DNA of 64,000 nucleotides. It comes from Alcaligenes faecalis. Its GTDB lineage: Bacteria; Pseudomonadota; Gammaproteobacteria; Burkholderiales; Burkholderiaceae_B. The position numbers and the translations under genes were made by a program. The stretch is from NCBI RefSeq assembly GCF_041521385.1, contig NZ_CP168006.1, positions 62,001 through 126,000 on the forward strand, given 5' to 3'. The first letter of the stretch is position 1; every line of letters begins with the position of its first letter. The notes below the pieces were generated by a model. It was not told the origin of the DNA, ran no database searches, and saw nothing but the letters and a program-made list of their open reading frames with translations. Shown here in pieces: positions 1 to 10,887 of this stretch.

Positions 1-504
1 GGTAGAACCTGCACCAATCACGCAATGCGCGCCCAAACGGGTGCCACGTCCGATCTTGACGCCGGCCTCGACCACACAAAATGGCCCAATCGACACGCCC
101 TCGCCCAATTGAGCGCCCGGATCAATCACCGCACTTGGATGAATACCCGTAGGCAACTCGGCCATGCGCACCTGATCAAAACGCTGCGCCAGCAGCGCAT
201 ACATTAGATAAGGCTGTGAGCACAAAACCGGGATAAAGGACGGTGCAAAGCCCAGACCTTCGTAGACTTGCGGCGTCAGAATCACCACCGCCGCACCGGT
301 CTGCTCCAGCAAATCCTGCATCTTGGGATTGGATAGAAAGCTGATTTCCTCCGGGCCTGCAGAAAGCAAAGAGCCTAGGCCCCGAATCCGGAGCATAGGC
401 TCTTTAATGCCTTCTGGCAGCTTGCAATCCAGTCCGGTCTTGTTGATGGCGTCTATGAGTTCAGACAGCTGTACAGCCTGATCAACGTTCAGCAATACCG
501 GCAT
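1..504 (-). CDS. lpxD: UDP-3-O-(3-hydroxyacyl)glucosamine N-acyltransferase, N-terminal part (cut by window)
   Basis: LpxD transfers a 3-hydroxyacyl chain from acyl-ACP to the 2-amino group of UDP-3-O-acylglucosamine, the third step of lipid A synthesis in the cytoplasm. The reading frame starts at an ATG at 504 (protein begins MPVLLNVDQAVQLSELI) and stays open to base 1, so only about 168 residues are seen. The first ~100 residues match the LpxD uridine-binding domain (for example the stretch GPEEISFLSNPKM). They are followed by the start of the left-handed beta-helix of hexapeptide repeats (IHPSAVIDPGAQLGEGVSIG). It lies directly downstream of ompH, the usual bamA-skp-lpxD order of proteobacteria. 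The missing C-terminal half should continue to the left. Confidence 0.93.
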   Translation of the reverse strand, partial: MPVLLNVDQAVQLSELIDAINKTGLDCKLPEGIKEPMLRIRGLGSLLSAGPEEISFLSNPKMQDLLEQTGAAVVILTPQVYEGLGFAPSFIPVLCSQPYLMYALLAQRFDQVRMAELPTGIHPSAVIDPGAQLGEGVSIGPFCVVEAGVKIGRGTRLGAHCVIGAGST

Positions 505-510
505 AGTGCA

Positions 511-1065
511 TCAACCGCCCAGTGCTTTCAGAACTTCCTCGGTGATGTCCACACGTGGGCTGACCGTAACGGCATCCTGAATGATCAGGTCGTAGCCTTG
601 AGAGTCAGCAATACGTTTGATGGCGGCATCAGCCTGCTCAACAATGGCCGAGAACTCTTCGTTGCGGCGACGGTTGAAGTCTTCCTGGAATTCACGACGC
701 TTGCGCTGCAGATCGGAATCCAGATCAGCCAGTTGACGCTGACGCTTCACACGATCGGACTCGGACAGCACAGGCGCATCCTTGTCGAACTTTTGAGCCT
801 GCGAACGCAGGTTGTTGGCCATGCGCTCCAGCTCTTCGTCACGACGCTTGAATTCTGCTTCGATTTTGGTTTGGGCCGCTTTGGCTGGCTTGGAATCACG
901 CAAAATGCGCTCTGTGCTGACAAAACCAATTTTGGTCTGGGCCTGAACAACAGGAGCAGCGGTCATGGCGCCGACACCCAGCGCGGCAGCCAGAACGAGC
1001 GCGTTATTGCCACGCGACAAGCTGCGGGCGATGTTTGTAAGTTTTAATGCGATGTTTGACTTCAT
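511..1065 (-). CDS. ompH: OmpH/Skp-family periplasmic chaperone
   Basis: Skp (OmpH) is a trimeric jellyfish-shaped chaperone that holds unfolded outer-membrane proteins in the periplasm and hands them to the Bam complex. The 184-residue product starts with a positively charged segment and a hydrophobic stretch ending in VVQAQ, a signal peptide of about 42 residues, somewhat long. The mature start TKIGFVSTERILRDSKPAK is typical of the family. Residues ~60-150 are charged and strongly helical (KRQRQLADLDSDLQRKRRE), fitting the long coiled-coil tentacles. It lies 61 bases downstream of bamA and 6 bases before lpxD, so it is probably in one transcript with them. Confidence 0.93.
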   Translation of the reverse strand: MKSNIALKLTNIARSLSRGNNALVLAAALGVGAMTAAPVVQAQTKIGFVSTERILRDSKPAKAAQTKIEAEFKRRDEELERMANNLRSQAQKFDKDAPVLSESDRVKRQRQLADLDSDLQRKRREFQEDFNRRRNEEFSAIVEQADAAIKRIADSQGYDLIIQDAVTVSPRVDITEEVLKALGG

Positions 1066-1126
1066 GAAAAATCTACCTTGCTAATTAGGCTGCAGAATAG
1101 TGCAATTGTGCCACTAAACACGAACA

Positions 1127-3469
1127 TCAGAAAGCGGTACCAATCTGGAACTGGAAGGCTTGTTTATCGTCGCCTTCCTTGGCGCGCAAGGCGCGACCGT
1201 AGGACAACTGCAGCGGACCGAGCGGGGATTCCCACGACAAGCCCAGACCTGCGGCGTACTTCCAACCGCATGGATCCTCCGACAGACGGTCAGGACGACC
1301 CATTGGGCAACCACCGCTGGTGTTGTCCACTTTACCGGCATCGGCAAAGACGAACCAACGCAGCGTACGGTCACGCGTGGCGCCGGGGAATGGCAGGTAC
1401 AACTGAGCGTTGGCGATCATTCGACGCGAACCACCCAGGTAGTCACCCGTCAGGATATCGCGACCACCCAGGGACGCGCCTTCATAGCCGCGTACCGAAC
1501 CGATACCGCCGGCATACACATTCTTGATCACCGGGAAGCTCTTGCCACCAATGCTACGCCCATAATCAATCGCGCCATTCAAGGCCAGCGTATAGGCACG
1601 GCCCAATGGAATGTAATGCTGGTGGCTGGCGCGCAGCATGTAGTAGCGCAAGTCCATCGTACCCAGATCGGCCGACAAGCTCGTCAAGCTACCCTTGTTG
1701 GGAGCAATCGCGCTGTCGCGGGTATCTTTGGACCACCCCAGATTGAAAATAAAGGTGTTGGTGCCTTCGCCGTACTCTTTTACGTAATCTTGGTAGGCTT
1801 GGGGTGTGTACTGCGGGCTCAAGCGCGAGAGCTTGTTGTGCTCGAAGTTCACACCCATGAATACACGGTCGTACTCGGAAATAGGCACACCGAAGTTCAG
1901 GCCAGCACCGATGGCGGTGTTCTGGTAATCACCCCAACCATCATTGGACTGATAAGGCGTGGTACGACGGTAGTAAATCGAGGTGGTTTTGCTGATGCCG
2001 TCGCCCGTCCAGAAAGGATCAGTGTGGCTGATCACTGCTGCACGGTTCACCTTACTGGTATTGACCTGCAAGGACAGACTATTGCCACTGCCAAAGATGT
2101 TGTCCTGGCTGATACCGGCCGACAACATCAACTTGTCAGTGGAGCCGTAACCAATACCCAGGTTAACCAAGCCGGTGGGCTTTTCTTTCACATCCACGTT
2201 CACATCGACCTGGTCAGGCGAGCCAGGGACAGGCTTGGTGTTCACATCCACTTCATTGAAGTAGCCCAGACGATCAATACGGTCACGTGAGAACTTGATG
2301 GCGTCCGAGTCATACCAGGCCGCTTCTTGCTGGCGCATTTCACGACGTACCACTTCATCACGGGTACGGACGTTTCCGCCTACCTCGATACGGCGCACAT
2401 ACACGCGACGACCGGGATCGACGTAGAAGGTCAAGTCAGCCGTGTGATTTTCGCGGTCCAGCACCGGGTTCGGGTTGGCGTTGGCAAAGGCATAACCCAG
2501 GCCACCCAAGTATTCCGTAATCGATTTGACGGTAGCACTGGTCTTGTCCGAGGAAAACACCTCGCCTTCTTTTTGCTGCACCATCGGCTCGATCTGGTCT
2601 TCCAGACCCAGCAGATCGCCGGCCAATTTCACGCTGCTCAAGGTGTAGGGCTGGCCTTCGTGAATGGTCAGGGTAATGAAAATGTCTTTGCGATCAGGTG
2701 AAATCGATACCTGGGGAGCTTCAGCCGAGTACTCCAGAAAACCACGATTCAGGTAGTAGGAGCGGATACGCTCCATATCCCCTTCCAGTTTTTCACGGGA
2801 GTATTTATCGGTGCCGGTATACCAGGTCATCATGCCCGAGGTCGTCAGCTCCATCTCGTCGAGCAAGTCACTCTGCGAGACGGCTTCCGTACCGACAATA
2901 CGGATTTCCTTGATCTTGGCCAAGCCCCCCTCAAAGATGTCAAAGCTGACACCGACACGGTTACGAGGCAAAGGCGTGATGATAGGCGTGATTTCCACAC
3001 CATACTTGCCCTTGGACAAGTACTGCTGTTTCAGCTCGAATTCCGCTCGTTCCAACATGGAACGGTCAAAAACCCGGCCTTCTCCAAAGCCTACCTGGGC
3101 CAGGGAGTTGATAATATTCTTGGAGTCGAACTCACGCATGCCATTAAAGGACACGGAGGCGATGGTGGGACGCTCCTTGACGTTAACGATCAGCACATTG
3201 GTGCTGGTGTCAATTTGCACGTCGCTGAAAAAGCCCGTGGCGTACAAGCGTTGAATCGCGTCTGCAGCCTGCTCTTCCGAGAAGGACTCACCGACCTTGA
3301 CTGGCAAGGACGAGAACACGGCACCGGGATCGACCCGCTGGATGCCATTGACTTGAATATCGCGCACGACAAACGGTGCAAATGCATTCGCCAAGGCGGG
3401 GGCAAGCAGACTTGCCACCAATACGGGCAGAACACGCAACGCAAAAGTAGGTTTCCGGCTAAACGACAT
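1127..3469 (-). CDS. bamA: Outer-membrane protein assembly factor BamA
   Basis: BamA is the core of the machine that folds and inserts beta-barrel proteins into the outer membrane. I start it at the ATG at 3469 (MSFSRKPTFALRVLPVL), which gives a normal Sec signal peptide ending near ALANA and a 780-residue protein. The same frame is open to 3559, but that longer version would overlap the end of rseP. After the signal come about five POTRA repeats (~32-360; the first begins VVRDIQVNGIQRVDPG), then a 16-strand barrel. The conserved loop-6 motif VRGYE is present (IGSVRGYEGASLGG), and the protein ends in phenylalanine (FQFQIGTAF), as barrel substrates do. It sits between rseP and ompH in a classic envelope-biogenesis cluster. 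Confidence 0.97.
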   Translation of the reverse strand: MSFSRKPTFALRVLPVLVASLLAPALANAFAPFVVRDIQVNGIQRVDPGAVFSSLPVKVGESFSEEQAADAIQRLYATGFFSDVQIDTSTNVLIVNVKERPTIASVSFNGMREFDSKNIINSLAQVGFGEGRVFDRSMLERAEFELKQQYLSKGKYGVEITPIITPLPRNRVGVSFDIFEGGLAKIKEIRIVGTEAVSQSDLLDEMELTTSGMMTWYTGTDKYSREKLEGDMERIRSYYLNRGFLEYSAEAPQVSISPDRKDIFITLTIHEGQPYTLSSVKLAGDLLGLEDQIEPMVQQKEGEVFSSDKTSATVKSITEYLGGLGYAFANANPNPVLDRENHTADLTFYVDPGRRVYVRRIEVGGNVRTRDEVVRREMRQQEAAWYDSDAIKFSRDRIDRLGYFNEVDVNTKPVPGSPDQVDVNVDVKEKPTGLVNLGIGYGSTDKLMLSAGISQDNIFGSGNSLSLQVNTSKVNRAAVISHTDPFWTGDGISKTTSIYYRRTTPYQSNDGWGDYQNTAIGAGLNFGVPISEYDRVFMGVNFEHNKLSRLSPQYTPQAYQDYVKEYGEGTNTFIFNLGWSKDTRDSAIAPNKGSLTSLSADLGTMDLRYYMLRASHQHYIPLGRAYTLALNGAIDYGRSIGGKSFPVIKNVYAGGIGSVRGYEGASLGGRDILTGDYLGGSRRMIANAQLYLPFPGATRDRTLRWFVFADAGKVDNTSGGCPMGRPDRLSEDPCGWKYAAGLGLSWESPLGPLQLSYGRALRAKEGDDKQAFQFQIGTAF

Positions 3470-3521
3470 CCTGGACAATCCTTGGTCGGTCAAATGGTTG
3501 GAAATTGTATGCCACCCGCTC

Positions 3522-4844
3522 TCAACTGAAAAGGCGGGTGATGTCATTAAAAAAAGCAATACTCATCAGCACGGCCAACAAGGCCAGGCCCAGGCGCTGT
3601 CCGACAAGCATCATACGCTCCGAAGCCGGCTTGCCGCGCACAGCTTCGATGGCATAGTACAGTAGATGCCCCCCGTCCAGCATAGGTACGGGCAATAAAT
3701 TCAGTAAACCAATGCTAATACTGATCAAGGCCAAGAAATTCAGGTAGGCAATAAAGCCGATACGTGCTGTCTGGCCTGCATAATCCGCAATAGTAACCGG
3801 CCCGCTGACATTACGTACAGAGACTTCCCCCGTAATCATGCGTCCGATCATCTTCAAAGAGAACCAGAAGGTTTGCCCGGTACGGGTAAATCCGCGCTCC
3901 ACACTCTCGATTGGCCCGTAGCGCACCAGCGTCATGGGCATATCCATGGCCACTTGGGCGCCAATACGCCCCGGCGCATTGGCATCGCCTTCGGGCGTGA
4001 GCAGCAGGCGTTGAATTTCGCCCTGGCGCAGCACCTCAAGTTCGAGTGTCTTGCCCGCAGATTGTTGCACCTTTTGAACGAACGCCGTAATGCCCGGCTC
4101 GAGCAAATCATCCAGCCGGATAATCAGGTCATCTTTTTGAAGGCCCGCTTGCTCAGCTGCGGTATCTTTAAACACCTCTTGAACAACCGATCGCGCCGGG
4201 CGCAACACCAGCCCTGCCTGGGCCATCAAGTCCTGCCCATCCGGCAAGATTTCCCCAGCCGGTAATGTCAGGTAACGATTTTCTTCCCGTCCCAGCAGGT
4301 CCTTGACGCCCACTTGCAGCTCGCCACCCGAGGACAAGGCATCCATAAAGGCCCAGCGCGCCTGCAACCAGGAGTCCACCGGTTTGCCATCCACCGAGAC
4401 CAATCGATCTCCAGCCTGGAAGCCAGCTTGTGCAGCCGGTGTCCCTTCTGGGACGGGGCCAATTTGGGCAATGGGCTCTTGGGTACCCAGCAAACCCACA
4501 AAGGCGTAGATCACCACGGCCAGAATCAGGTTGGCCATCGGGCCAGCCAGCACAATCGCGGCGCGTTGCCGCAAGGGTTTGTGATTGAAGGACTCGTCGA
4601 CCTGTGCCTGCGTGGCATGAGCAGGCGGATCATTTTGCATGGCGACGTAACCGCCCAGGGGCAAGGCCGAGACAGCCCATTCGGTACCGTTCTTGTCAAA
4701 ACGTCGGTACAGCACCTTGCCAAAACCGATAGAGAAACGCTCGACACGCACCCCACAACGACGGGCCACCCAGTAGTGGCCCAGCTCGTGAAACGTCACC
4801 AGCACGCCCAAGGCGACCAAGAACGCCAGAACGGTGAAGAGCAT
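3522..4844 (-). CDS. rseP: Site-2 intramembrane zinc protease RseP
   Basis: RseP cuts the anti-sigma factor RseA inside the membrane after the first cut by DegS, releasing sigma-E in the envelope stress response; the family also clears remnant signal peptides. The 440-residue protein has the zinc motif HELGH at residues 19-23 in the first membrane helix. It has the tandem PDZ region (~110-300, for example TPAAQAGFQAGDRLVSVDGK) and the second metal-binding motif LLPVPMLDGGHLL in the third helix. The C-terminal helix follows (LGLALLAVLMSIAFF). It lies 12 bases downstream of dxr and just upstream of bamA. Confidence 0.96.
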   Translation of the reverse strand: MLFTVLAFLVALGVLVTFHELGHYWVARRCGVRVERFSIGFGKVLYRRFDKNGTEWAVSALPLGGYVAMQNDPPAHATQAQVDESFNHKPLRQRAAIVLAGPMANLILAVVIYAFVGLLGTQEPIAQIGPVPEGTPAAQAGFQAGDRLVSVDGKPVDSWLQARWAFMDALSSGGELQVGVKDLLGREENRYLTLPAGEILPDGQDLMAQAGLVLRPARSVVQEVFKDTAAEQAGLQKDDLIIRLDDLLEPGITAFVQKVQQSAGKTLELEVLRQGEIQRLLLTPEGDANAPGRIGAQVAMDMPMTLVRYGPIESVERGFTRTGQTFWFSLKMIGRMITGEVSVRNVSGPVTIADYAGQTARIGFIAYLNFLALISISIGLLNLLPVPMLDGGHLLYYAIEAVRGKPASERMMLVGQRLGLALLAVLMSIAFFNDITRLFS

Positions 4845-4856
4845 TGTTAATTCCTG

Positions 4857-6059
4857 TTAAATACGCGCCGAACTTCGACAGTAATCCAGCGCCAGCGAAC
4901 GGGTTTCGCTATCTAGCTCCAGCACCCCATCCAGGGCGTTCAAAGCCTGGCTGGCACGGCCATTGAGCTTGTCCAGACAATGCTCGATCACTGCCGGAAT
5001 CTGAGTATAGCCAATCTGCCGCTCCAAGAAGCGGTCCACAGCGATTTCATTGGCGGCATTCAAGGTTACACAGGCCGCCTGACTGCTGCGCAAGGCATCA
5101 TAAGCCAGTCGCAGACAGGGGAAACGCTGAAAATCGGGTTGCTCAAAATCCAGGCGACCCATTGTGGCCAGATCCAGCAAGCCCACGCCGCTATACAGGC
5201 GCTCTGGGAAGCCAAGACCATACGCAATTGCCGTACGCATGTCGGGCTGCCCTAACTGCGCCATGACCGAACCGTCGATGTACTCGACCATGGAGTGAAT
5301 CACGCTTTGCGGATGCACCACCACATCAATCTGATCAACGGGCACCGAGAACAGCCAGTGCGCCTCGATCACTTCCAGGCCTTTATTCAGCATGGTGGCC
5401 GAGTCCACCGAAATCTTGCGGCCCATGCTCCAGTTAGGATGCGCGCAAGCTTGCTCGGGGGTCACGCCATCCAGCTCGGACAAGCTACGCGAACGAAAAG
5501 GCCCACCGGAAGCCGTTACCAAAAGACGGCGCAAAGCCGCAACGGGCTGACCCGGTTGCGCAGGCAGCTCACCGGCCAGGCATTGGTAGATGGCGCTGTG
5601 CTCGGAGTCGATAGGCATCAATTGCGCCCCCCCCTCTTGCACGGCCTGCATGAAGATACGACCTGCAGCGACCAGCGCCTCTTTATTGGCCAGTAAGACA
5701 CGTTTGCCTGCGCGTGCTGCGGCCAAAGCCGAAGGCAAGCCCGCAGCACCAATAATGGCGGCCATCACAGTGGTCACTTGCGGGTCCGCAACCGTATCGA
5801 CCAGCGCCTGTGCGCCTACTCGAATCTCCGGCAAGGTGCCGCCCTGCCACGCCGCCAGAAAGCGGCTACGTGCGGCGTCATCCGGCACAAGCACAACACG
5901 GGCTGCGCTGTCACGAGCTTGCTCGGCCAGCAGCTCCATACGAGTGTGGCCGCTCACGGCATAAACCGCCATCCGCTCCGGATGACGCGCAATCACATCC
6001 AGTGTGCTGATACCTATAGAGCCAGTGGCCCCTAACACACAAACATGCTGGAAACTCAT
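4857..6059 (-). CDS. dxr: 1-deoxy-D-xylulose-5-phosphate reductoisomerase
   Basis: Dxr (IspC) converts 1-deoxy-D-xylulose 5-phosphate to 2-C-methyl-D-erythritol 4-phosphate with NADPH and a divalent metal, the committed step of the MEP isoprenoid pathway. At 400 residues it is the normal length. The N-terminus has the NADPH-binding pattern [14 protein letters not shown]. The metal- and substrate-binding motifs are present: [22 protein letters not shown], the loop VTASGGPFR and [18 protein letters not shown]. It lies between cdsA and rseP and shares the pathway context of uppS just upstream, which uses the isoprenoid products. Confidence 0.97.
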   Translation of the reverse strand: MSFQHVCVLGATGSIGISTLDVIARHPERMAVYAVSGHTRMELLAEQARDSAARVVLVPDDAARSRFLAAWQGGTLPEIRVGAQALVDTVADPQVTTVMAAIIGAAGLPSALAAARAGKRVLLANKEALVAAGRIFMQAVQEGGAQLMPIDSEHSAIYQCLAGELPAQPGQPVAALRRLLVTASGGPFRSRSLSELDGVTPEQACAHPNWSMGRKISVDSATMLNKGLEVIEAHWLFSVPVDQIDVVVHPQSVIHSMVEYIDGSVMAQLGQPDMRTAIAYGLGFPERLYSGVGLLDLATMGRLDFEQPDFQRFPCLRLAYDALRSSQAACVTLNAANEIAVDRFLERQIGYTQIPAVIEHCLDKLNGRASQALNALDGVLELDSETRSLALDYCRSSARI

Positions 6060-6099
6060 GAATTCTTCCTTGACGCAAACACCTTAGTTCCACGCAGGA

Positions 6100-6954
6100 C
6101 TAAAAGAGCCACGCCCCACTTAACAACAAGGCTACGGGAGCAACCGGTAGCAGGGCATCGATGCGATCGTACACCCCACCATGGCCGGGCAATAACTGAC
6201 TGGAGTCCTTAACAGCGGCACGGCGTTTGAGCAGGGACTCAAACAAATCCCCTACAATCGACAAGGCCGCCAGGGCAATACCCAAAACAGCCGTGGCAAC
6301 CCACCCCCACCGCTGTTGCACGTCGGCACCAAAGCTGCCAGCCCAATTCGCGCTGATCACCATCCATACAGCCGCCGCGGCCATACCGCCCACCGCTCCG
6401 GCCCAGGTCTTGCCGGGACTGACACGCGGGGCCAGTTTGGCCTTACCAAAAGCACGACCCGCGAAGTAGGCTGCGATGTCCGCCGCCCAGATCAAAACCA
6501 ATAGGGTGAGCACATACACAATGCCCTGCGTGTACAAGAAAAGAGACAGGCTGGCCCAGGCGGCCAAGGGAGCCAGCACGCCCATCACACTGAGCAAGAC
6601 ACCTTGTGCACGCTGCGTCGCCTGGCCTTGCAGCACCAGACTCGTCGCCCCCACAATCCACAGTGCCGCCATCAAGGGCACCAGCGCACGGTAAACCAGG
6701 TCAGCAGCCTGCCCTTGGGGGCCGGTGTCATACCAATACACGCTTAGCCACAACATCAAGGCACCGTTCAGCAAGGCCAAGGGCCATGCCCAACGCTGCT
6801 GGTCCTGAGACAGACTCAGGCGTTCCCACTCCCAGCAAGCCAGCGTACTCATCAGGACAAAGATAGCCAGCAATGGCCAGCGCACGGGGGCAAGCATGGC
6901 CGCACCCAGAATGACCAGCAAGATCACGGCGGTGATGACGCGTTGTTTCAACAT
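6100..6954 (-). CDS. cdsA: Phosphatidate cytidylyltransferase (CDP-diacylglycerol synthase)
   Basis: CdsA makes CDP-diacylglycerol from phosphatidic acid and CTP in the inner membrane, the branch point for all bacterial phospholipids. I start it at the ATG at 6954 (MLKQRVITAVILLVIL), 14 bases after the end of uppS. The frame is open further upstream, but that extension would overlap uppS and lacks family similarity. The 284-residue protein is largely hydrophobic with about seven or eight membrane helices. It carries the family signature near its C-terminal third: VSPGKTWAGAVGG, then IVGDLFESLLKRRAAVKDSS and LPGHGGVYDRIDAL. Confidence 0.95.
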   Translation of the reverse strand: MLKQRVITAVILLVILGAAMLAPVRWPLLAIFVLMSTLACWEWERLSLSQDQQRWAWPLALLNGALMLWLSVYWYDTGPQGQAADLVYRALVPLMAALWIVGATSLVLQGQATQRAQGVLLSVMGVLAPLAAWASLSLFLYTQGIVYVLTLLVLIWAADIAAYFAGRAFGKAKLAPRVSPGKTWAGAVGGMAAAAVWMVISANWAGSFGADVQQRWGWVATAVLGIALAALSIVGDLFESLLKRRAAVKDSSQLLPGHGGVYDRIDALLPVAPVALLLSGAWLF

Positions 6955-6967
6955 AGATAAGGCTCCG

Positions 6968-7735
6968 TCAAGGCGCGGGACTACCCTGCACCTGCGCACT
7001 GGTGCGCCCAAAGCGCCGCTCGCGCCCACGATACCACTCGAAGGCTTGCTCCAGTTGCGCGCGGTCAAAATCCGGCCAGTACGCGTCTGTAAAGTACAGC
7101 TCGGTATAGGCCATCTGCCAGATCAAGAAATTGGAAATGCGACGCTCCCCACCCGTGCGGATAAACAGATCCGGCTCGGGGGCGTAAGACATCGCTAAAT
7201 AGGGACTGAACATGGCCTCATCCAGTTGCTCGGGATGATCGACCAAATGAGGATTAGCGGCCAGCGCCTTTTGGGTCGCTTGCAAAATATCCCAACGGCC
7301 ACCGTAGTTGGCGGCAATCGTCAAATGCAAGGTGTCGTTATCACGCGTTTGTTCCTCTGCATTGGCAATCAGGCCGCGCAGCTCGTCGCTAAATGCGGAG
7401 AGCTCACCAATGACATGAAGTCGGACGCCGTTTTTTTTCAGTGTTGCCACTTCTTTTTGCAGCATCTTGACGAACAAGCCCATCAACAGGGAGACTTCCT
7501 CGGGAGGGCGTCGCCAGTTCTCGGAGCTGAACGCAAACAGGGTCAAATAACGCACGCCGAGCTCGCCACAAGCCTCGACTATGCGCCGCACAGTTTGCAC
7601 ACCCCGCAAATGCCCTGCCGTGCGTGGCAACAGACGACGGGTCGCCCATCGTCCATTGCCGTCCATGACAATTGCCAGGTGGCCAGGAACCTGACCGTGT
7701 TCCGGAATAGTTTGGGTAGAACTGAAAGATATCAC
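6968..7735 (-). CDS. uppS: Isoprenyl transferase (undecaprenyl diphosphate synthase)
   Basis: UppS condenses isopentenyl diphosphate units onto farnesyl diphosphate to give undecaprenyl diphosphate, the lipid carrier for peptidoglycan and O-antigen. The 255-residue protein has the cis-prenyltransferase signatures: [13 protein letters not shown] (~20-32, with the catalytic aspartate), [13 protein letters not shown] and the C-terminal [19 protein letters not shown]. The start codon at 7735 is GTG, with an AGGTGG motif about 7 bases ahead of it. It lies 22 bases after frr and 14 bases before cdsA, and fits an frr-uppS-cdsA-dxr operon. Confidence 0.96.
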   Translation of the reverse strand: MISFSSTQTIPEHGQVPGHLAIVMDGNGRWATRRLLPRTAGHLRGVQTVRRIVEACGELGVRYLTLFAFSSENWRRPPEEVSLLMGLFVKMLQKEVATLKKNGVRLHVIGELSAFSDELRGLIANAEEQTRDNDTLHLTIAANYGGRWDILQATQKALAANPHLVDHPEQLDEAMFSPYLAMSYAPEPDLFIRTGGERRISNFLIWQMAYTELYFTDAYWPDFDRAQLEQAFEWYRGRERRFGRTSAQVQGSPAP

Positions 7736-7757
7736 CTAGCCACCTGTGCACAAGCCC

Positions 7758-8318
7758 TTAGACCGTCATGATCTCGGCTTCTTTCTGCGCGATCAGCTTG
7801 TCGACCTCAGCCACATACTTGTCAGTCAGCTTCTGGACTTCATCCTGGGCACGACGCTCGTCGTCCTCGGAAATTTCCTTGTCTTTGACTTGCTTTTTGA
7901 GCGTGTCATTAGCATCGCGACGCAGATTGCGAATGGCAACCTTAGCGTCTTCGCCTTCGCTACGCACCACTTTGGCCAAATCGCGACGGCGCTCTTCGGT
8001 CAAGGCGGGCATGGGCACACGAATGCTCTCGCCCATCGAGATGGGGTTCAAACCCAGTTCGTTGTCGCGAATGGCTTTTTCAATCGGCCCAGCCATATGC
8101 TTTTCCCACACCTGTACGTTCAGCGTGCGAGCATCCACCACCGTGATATTGCCCACCTGACTGACAGGCACCATGGAACCGTAGTACTCAACCTGAATAT
8201 GATCGAGCAAGCCTGCAGTTGCACGGCCAGTGCGAATTTTGGCCAGGCCCACCTTCAGAGACTCGAGGGACTTACCCATCCGGCTGTCGGTCGATGCTTT
8301 AATCTCGGAGAGACTCAT
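7758..8318 (-). CDS. frr: Ribosome recycling factor
   Basis: RRF, with EF-G, splits post-termination ribosomes into subunits in the cytoplasm. The 186-residue protein is full length. Its helical bundle regions are recognisable: the N-terminal helix ending [20 protein letters not shown], the small beta domain around [15 protein letters not shown], and the C-terminal helices with [26 protein letters not shown]. The ATG at 8318 has AGGAA ahead of it. It follows pyrH by 19 bases, as in most proteobacteria. Confidence 0.97.
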   Translation of the reverse strand: MSLSEIKASTDSRMGKSLESLKVGLAKIRTGRATAGLLDHIQVEYYGSMVPVSQVGNITVVDARTLNVQVWEKHMAGPIEKAIRDNELGLNPISMGESIRVPMPALTEERRRDLAKVVRSEGEDAKVAIRNLRRDANDTLKKQVKDKEISEDDERRAQDEVQKLTDKYVAEVDKLIAQKEAEIMTV

Positions 8319-8337
8319 GGACTAAATTCCTATAACG

Positions 8338-9147
<810 letters not shown>

Positions 9148-10026
9148 TTAAGCTTGGCCGGCAGCAGCCGCTACCTCAGCGGCGAAATCCTCAACACGCT
9201 TTTCAATGCCTTCACCCACAACGTAAAGGGTAAAGCCAGCGATCGATGCTTTTTTCTCGTCCAGCATTTGCTGCACGCTTTGCTTGTCGTTCTTGACGAA
9301 AGGTTGGCTCAGCAGAGTCACTTCTTTCAGGAACTTGGCAACAGCGCCGTCAACCATTTTGGTGACGATGTCAGCAGGCTTGCCGGATTCAGCGGCTTTC
9401 TGAGCCGCCACGGAACGTTCAGCTTCGATTTCAGCCGCGTCAACACCCGAAGCATCCATCGCTTTAGGACGAGTTGCAGCGATGTGCATGGCCAGATCTT
9501 TGCCCACTTCTTCGTCGCCACCGGCAAAATCAACCAATACGCCGATCTTGCCACCGTGAACGTAGCTGGCCAGTTGGCCGGCTGTTTCGTAACGCTGGAA
9601 GCGACGAACCGAGATATTTTCACCAATCTTGCCAACCAGAGCTGCGCGCACAGTCTCGACATTGCTGTCGGCCAATGGCAGTTCAGCCAGAGCAGCCAGA
9701 TCGGCTGGGTTGTGCTTGGTGACCAGTTGCGCGACGTCGTTGATAAAGCCGATGAAATCATCGTTCTTGGCAACAAAGTCGGTTTCGCAGTTAACTTCAA
9801 CCACAGCACCCGTCTTGGCATCGTCAGCGATGTAAACGGAAACCAGGCCTTCAGCGGTAACGCGGGTCGCTGCTTTGCTAGCCTTGCTACCCAGCTTCAC
9901 GCGCAAGAGTTCCTCAGCACGTGCCATATCGCCGTCGGCTTCGGTCAGTGCTTTTTTGCATTCCATCATGGGCGCGTCGGTTTTCTCGCGCAATTCTTTA
10001 ACCATCGATGCGGTGATTTGAGCCAC
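9148..10026 (-). CDS. tsf: Translation elongation factor EF-Ts
   Basis: EF-Ts is the nucleotide exchange factor that regenerates EF-Tu-GTP during translation. I start it at GTG 10026 ([16 protein letters not shown]). The upstream in-frame TTG at 10038 is better explained as part of the ribosome-binding site, because TTGGAGAAAACC puts GGAG about 6 bases before the GTG and the family normally begins here. This gives 292 residues. The N-terminal UBA-like domain contains [18 protein letters not shown], and the core motif [12 protein letters not shown], which contacts EF-Tu, is present. It follows rpsB with a hairpin-rich gap, as in most bacteria. Confidence 0.96.
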   Translation of the reverse strand: MAQITASMVKELREKTDAPMMECKKALTEADGDMARAEELLRVKLGSKASKAATRVTAEGLVSVYIADDAKTGAVVEVNCETDFVAKNDDFIGFINDVAQLVTKHNPADLAALAELPLADSNVETVRAALVGKIGENISVRRFQRYETAGQLASYVHGGKIGVLVDFAGGDEEVGKDLAMHIAATRPKAMDASGVDAAEIEAERSVAAQKAAESGKPADIVTKMVDGAVAKFLKEVTLLSQPFVKNDKQSVQQMLDEKKASIAGFTLYVVGEGIEKRVEDFAAEVAAAAGQA

Positions 10027-10051
10027 GGTTTTCTCCAATTCTGTAGAACAT

Positions 10052-10069
10052 GCCCCGGCAAGCCGGGGC
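10052..10069 (-). other. Short perfect GC hairpin before tsf
   Basis: GCCCCGGC at 10052-10059 pairs perfectly with GCCGGGGC at 10062-10069, leaving a two-base gap. Read on the minus strand it lies about 26 bases upstream of the tsf GTG start and just before its GGAG site. There is no U-run, so it is not a standard terminator. Its place suggests an effect on tsf translation or on processing of the rpsB-tsf message. Confidence 0.5.
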
Positions 10070-10080
10070 GATACGAAAGG

Positions 10081-10132
10081 TCACTGTAGCTGTCTGCCAT
10101 GACAACTGATGGTGTCTGGCAGACAGCAGTGA
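10081..10132 (-). other. Extended hairpin in the rpsB-tsf intergenic region
   Basis: CTGTCTGCCA at 10090-10099 is perfectly complementary to 10117-10126. The pairing continues outside with TCACTG (10081-10086) and CAGTGA (10127-10132) after a three-base bulge, so 16 base pairs enclose a 17-base loop. It begins 6 bases downstream of the rpsB stop codon (10138-10140) on the minus strand. No U-run follows. It is probably a transcript-stabilising or attenuating element controlling read-through from rpsB to tsf. Confidence 0.55.
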
Positions 10133-10137
10133 ACCTG

Positions 10138-10887
10138 TTACTCCTGGGTGTCAGCCTGAACTTCGACGAACTCTTCGTCAGCGGCGATTTCTTCAACCAG
10201 ACCGTTCAGGTTCTGTTCGCGGCCAGCCAGCACGGCGTCAGCCATGCCACGGGCGTACAGAGCGATAGCCTTGGCCGAGTCATCGTTACCAGGAATCACG
10301 TAGTCCAAACCTTCTGGCGAGTGGTTGGTATCAACCACGGCCACAACGGGAATACCCAGCGTGCGGGCTTCGGCCACAGCAATCTTGTGGTAGCCGACGT
10401 CGATCACGAACAAAGCGTCAGGCAGGTTGTTCATGTCCTTGATACCGCCGATGGCCTTGTTCAGCTTTTCCAGCTCGCGCTCGAACATCAAGGCTTCTTT
10501 CTTGCTCATAGTTTCCAGACGGCCTTCCGCCATCTGACCTTCCATTTCTTTCAGACGCTTGATGGAAGTCTTGACCGTTTTGAAGTTGGTCATCATGCCA
10601 CCCAGCCAACGGCTGTCAACGTAAGGCATGCCGCAACGTTCGGCTTGTTCGGCCACCAGTTCGCGAGCAGCACGCTTGGTGCCGACGAACAGTACGTTGC
10701 CGCCACGAGCAGCCAGTTGACGCACGAATTTGGTTGCTTCTTCGTACTGAACAACCGTTTTTTCCAGGTTGATGATGTGGATGTTGTTACGCTGACCGAA
10801 GATGAACGGAGCCATCTTGGGGTTCCAGTAACGGGTTTGGTGGCCAAAGTGCACACCGGCTTCCAGCATTTCACGCATTAAAGACAT
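10138..10887 (-). CDS. rpsB: 30S ribosomal protein S2
   Basis: S2 binds late in 30S assembly near the mRNA exit and holds S1. The 249-residue protein starts at ATG 10887 ([21 protein letters not shown]). The in-frame TTG at 10899 forms TTGGAGAAC, whose GGAG is the ribosome-binding site, so it is not the start. Signature regions are the N-terminal [16 protein letters not shown] and the C-terminal [22 protein letters not shown] with [11 protein letters not shown]. It heads the rpsB-tsf-pyrH-frr run. S2 represses its own operon in E. coli through the leader; whether that holds here is not visible. Confidence 0.97.
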   Translation of the reverse strand: MSLMREMLEAGVHFGHQTRYWNPKMAPFIFGQRNNIHIINLEKTVVQYEEATKFVRQLAARGGNVLFVGTKRAARELVAEQAERCGMPYVDSRWLGGMMTNFKTVKTSIKRLKEMEGQMAEGRLETMSKKEALMFERELEKLNKAIGGIKDMNNLPDALFVIDVGYHKIAVAEARTLGIPVVAVVDTNHSPEGLDYVIPGNDDSAKAIALYARGMADAVLAGREQNLNGLVEEIAADEEFVEVQADTQE